NCBI GenBank assembly: GCA_012800195.1
Contig: JAAZJU010000136.1
Coordinates: 1 to 33,993, forward strand
DNA: 33,993 bases
Origin: Clostridia bacterium
GTDB taxonomy: Bacteria; Bacillota; Peptococcia; Peptococcales; BICA1-8
Reading direction: 5' to 3'
The notes under the pieces were generated by a model, which worked only from the letters and a program-made list of their open reading frames with translations, did not search any database and was not told the DNA's origin. Made by a program: the position numbers and the translations under genes. Shown here piece after piece: positions 33,167 to 33,993 of this stretch; position 1 is the first letter of the stretch; each line of letters starts with the position of its first letter.

Positions 33167-33790
33167 TTGAAAAGGAAAATACTTTTTCCACTAATATTAA
33201 TAATTATTGCAATGGTTATAGTAGCTTGCTCAAACACTACGGATTCACCGAAGCTGCTAACGAAAGAAGGGATTACACCATACGATTTATCAGAAAGCGA
33301 GAAATATATATTGCAATCTTTTGGAATGGAAGGCAACTCACAAATTATTTCTTTTCATGCACCAAAAGAGGCTATAACTTTAAATGTAAATGTTTACAGG
33401 CTTGAAGGCGACAAAAGTTGGAAAAGTATTGGTGGTGGAGCTGTTTCAATAGGCACAGATAGAGAGCCTATCGATCAATTAACTGGAACTTTTACAATGC
33501 AACTAAAAGAAAATTATGCGATTGATTTCAATATAAATACCAGTGGAAGAGCTTCATTTAAAACAAATGAAATCATACTTGATGCAGAAACAATGGCATC
33601 TACTAAAGGTTTCTTACAGGAATTCCAGAAGATAGAAATCAATAAAGAGATTCCTGTTGCTCTTATGGTTTACGATAGCGGTACAAGTATGAGAAGTTAC
33701 TCTCTTCAAGACTATTTTGATCCTTCTAAGTTCGACGGAATGGATTTAGTACAGGTAGTCACACTAACTTTTGCTGATGAAAACTTATAA
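33167..33790 (+). CDS. Lipoprotein of unknown function
   Basis: A 207-residue lipoprotein starting at TTG 33167, 9 bases after AGGAGG. The signal peptide MKRKILFPLILIIIAMVIVAC ends in lipobox IVAC. The mature part reads as a beta-rich domain (ILQSFGMEGNSQIISFHAPKEAITLNVNVYRLEGDKSWKSIGGGAVSIG) and ends in DLVQVVTLTFADENL. The order 'SFHAPKEAITLNVNVYRLEG...W' suggests a compact single domain. No family was recognised. The gene is followed by about 77 bases and then the end of an insertion sequence, which may have separated it from its former downstream neighbour. Confidence 0.82.
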   Translation: MKRKILFPLILIIIAMVIVACSNTTDSPKLLTKEGITPYDLSESEKYILQSFGMEGNSQIISFHAPKEAITLNVNVYRLEGDKSWKSIGGGAVSIGTDREPIDQLTGTFTMQLKENYAIDFNINTSGRASFKTNEIILDAETMASTKGFLQEFQKIEINKEIPVALMVYDSGTSMRSYSLQDYFDPSKFDGMDLVQVVTLTFADENL

Positions 33791-33867
33791 ATTTCACATT
33801 GGGTCGAAAGATATTACTGGAAGGTTATAGATATGGTTTCATAATGTTTATATTTAATGAAATTAAA

Positions 33868-33993
33868 GAGAGTGTTTAAGGTTTTGTGTAAATGGTAATA
33901 AATACCATTAAAGGAGTGATCATTTATGCAAAACCTTAAGTATCAATTAGCCCAAGAATTGGCTAAAGAATGCAAGTCTGTTGAAGAAGTTCA
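33868..33993 (+). mobile_element. IS256-family insertion sequence, left end (partial)
   Basis: The sequence GAGAGTGTTTAAGGTTTTGTGTAA (from 33868) has the form of an IS256-family terminal inverted repeat and is followed within 60 bases by a transposase start. The rest, including the right repeat and target duplication, lies outside the window. Confidence 0.75.
33926..33993 (+). CDS. IS256-family (mutator-type) transposase, N-terminus only
   Basis: AAAGGAG (33909-33915) precedes ATG 33926. The visible 22 residues (MQNLKYQLAQELAKECKSVEEV) match the N-terminus of IS256-family DDE transposases of Clostridia, which continue into the LLKDLFK...EHLGYEK region. The gene is cut by the window edge, so it cannot be judged intact or not. 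Confidence 0.75.
   Translation, partial: MQNLKYQLAQELAKECKSVEEV

Overview
The window looks like chromosome of a low-GC, anaerobic member of the Bacillota (Clostridia-like). Supporting signs are AT-rich intergenic DNA, strong AGGAGG-type ribosome binding sites with frequent GTG/TTG starts, many lipobox lipoproteins, and a glycyl-radical pyruvate formate-lyase behind a ZTP riboswitch. No rRNA, tRNA or CRISPR was seen. Genes are dense, and no gene-free stretch exceeds about 220 bp.

Layout. (1) 1-362, minus: the 5' part of an MFS (YbfB-type) exporter with no canonical start codon. (2) 561-3163, plus: an ArsC/Spx-like thioredoxin-fold protein, a small unknown protein, an RsbW-like HATPase and a PAS-PAS-SpoIIE phosphatase; the last two look like half of a partner-switching pathway. 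(3) 3179-6329: promoter, ZTP (pfl-motif) riboswitch with overlapping terminator, pflB, pflA and a shared bidirectional terminator. (4) 6329-9356, minus: a family-1 sugar-type ABC binding lipoprotein overlapping a membrane-spanning regulator with an extracellular sensor region and a C-terminal LuxR HTH; no permease or ATPase accompanies them. (5) 9420-9471: repeated GGGGTGAT half-sites and a dyad lie between this pair and the divergent operon. (6) 9574-19966, plus: zinc-ribbon protein, DUF4870-type membrane protein, lipoprotein, AIM24/TIGR00266 protein, coiled-coil protein, a 2036-residue lipoprotein with two VWA domains, another lipoprotein, and a lipoprotein gene broken by two frameshifts, closed by a terminator at 19978-20022. 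(7) 20037-22824: a mini-lipoprotein and a NitT/TauT-type ABC importer. (8) 22815-26100: a glycine-betaine/proline-type importer (ProX, ProW, ProV). (9) 26161-31964: an alpha-2-macroglobulin-like protein without its thioester Cys, overlapping a membrane-anchored MEMO-family protein. (10) 32085-33790: three small membrane or lipoprotein genes of unknown function. (11) 33868-end: the left end of an IS256-family insertion sequence.

How it may work together. The most interesting proposal is that region 4 senses an extracellular ligand through its orphan binding protein, and that the membrane-bound LuxR factor acts on the repeats of region 5 to control itself and the divergent envelope operon of region 6. 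The gene content and repeats are visible in the sequence; the regulatory link is inference. Ten lipoprotein genes (one broken), plus the anchored macroglobulin and MEMO proteins, make this a strongly cell-surface-oriented stretch.
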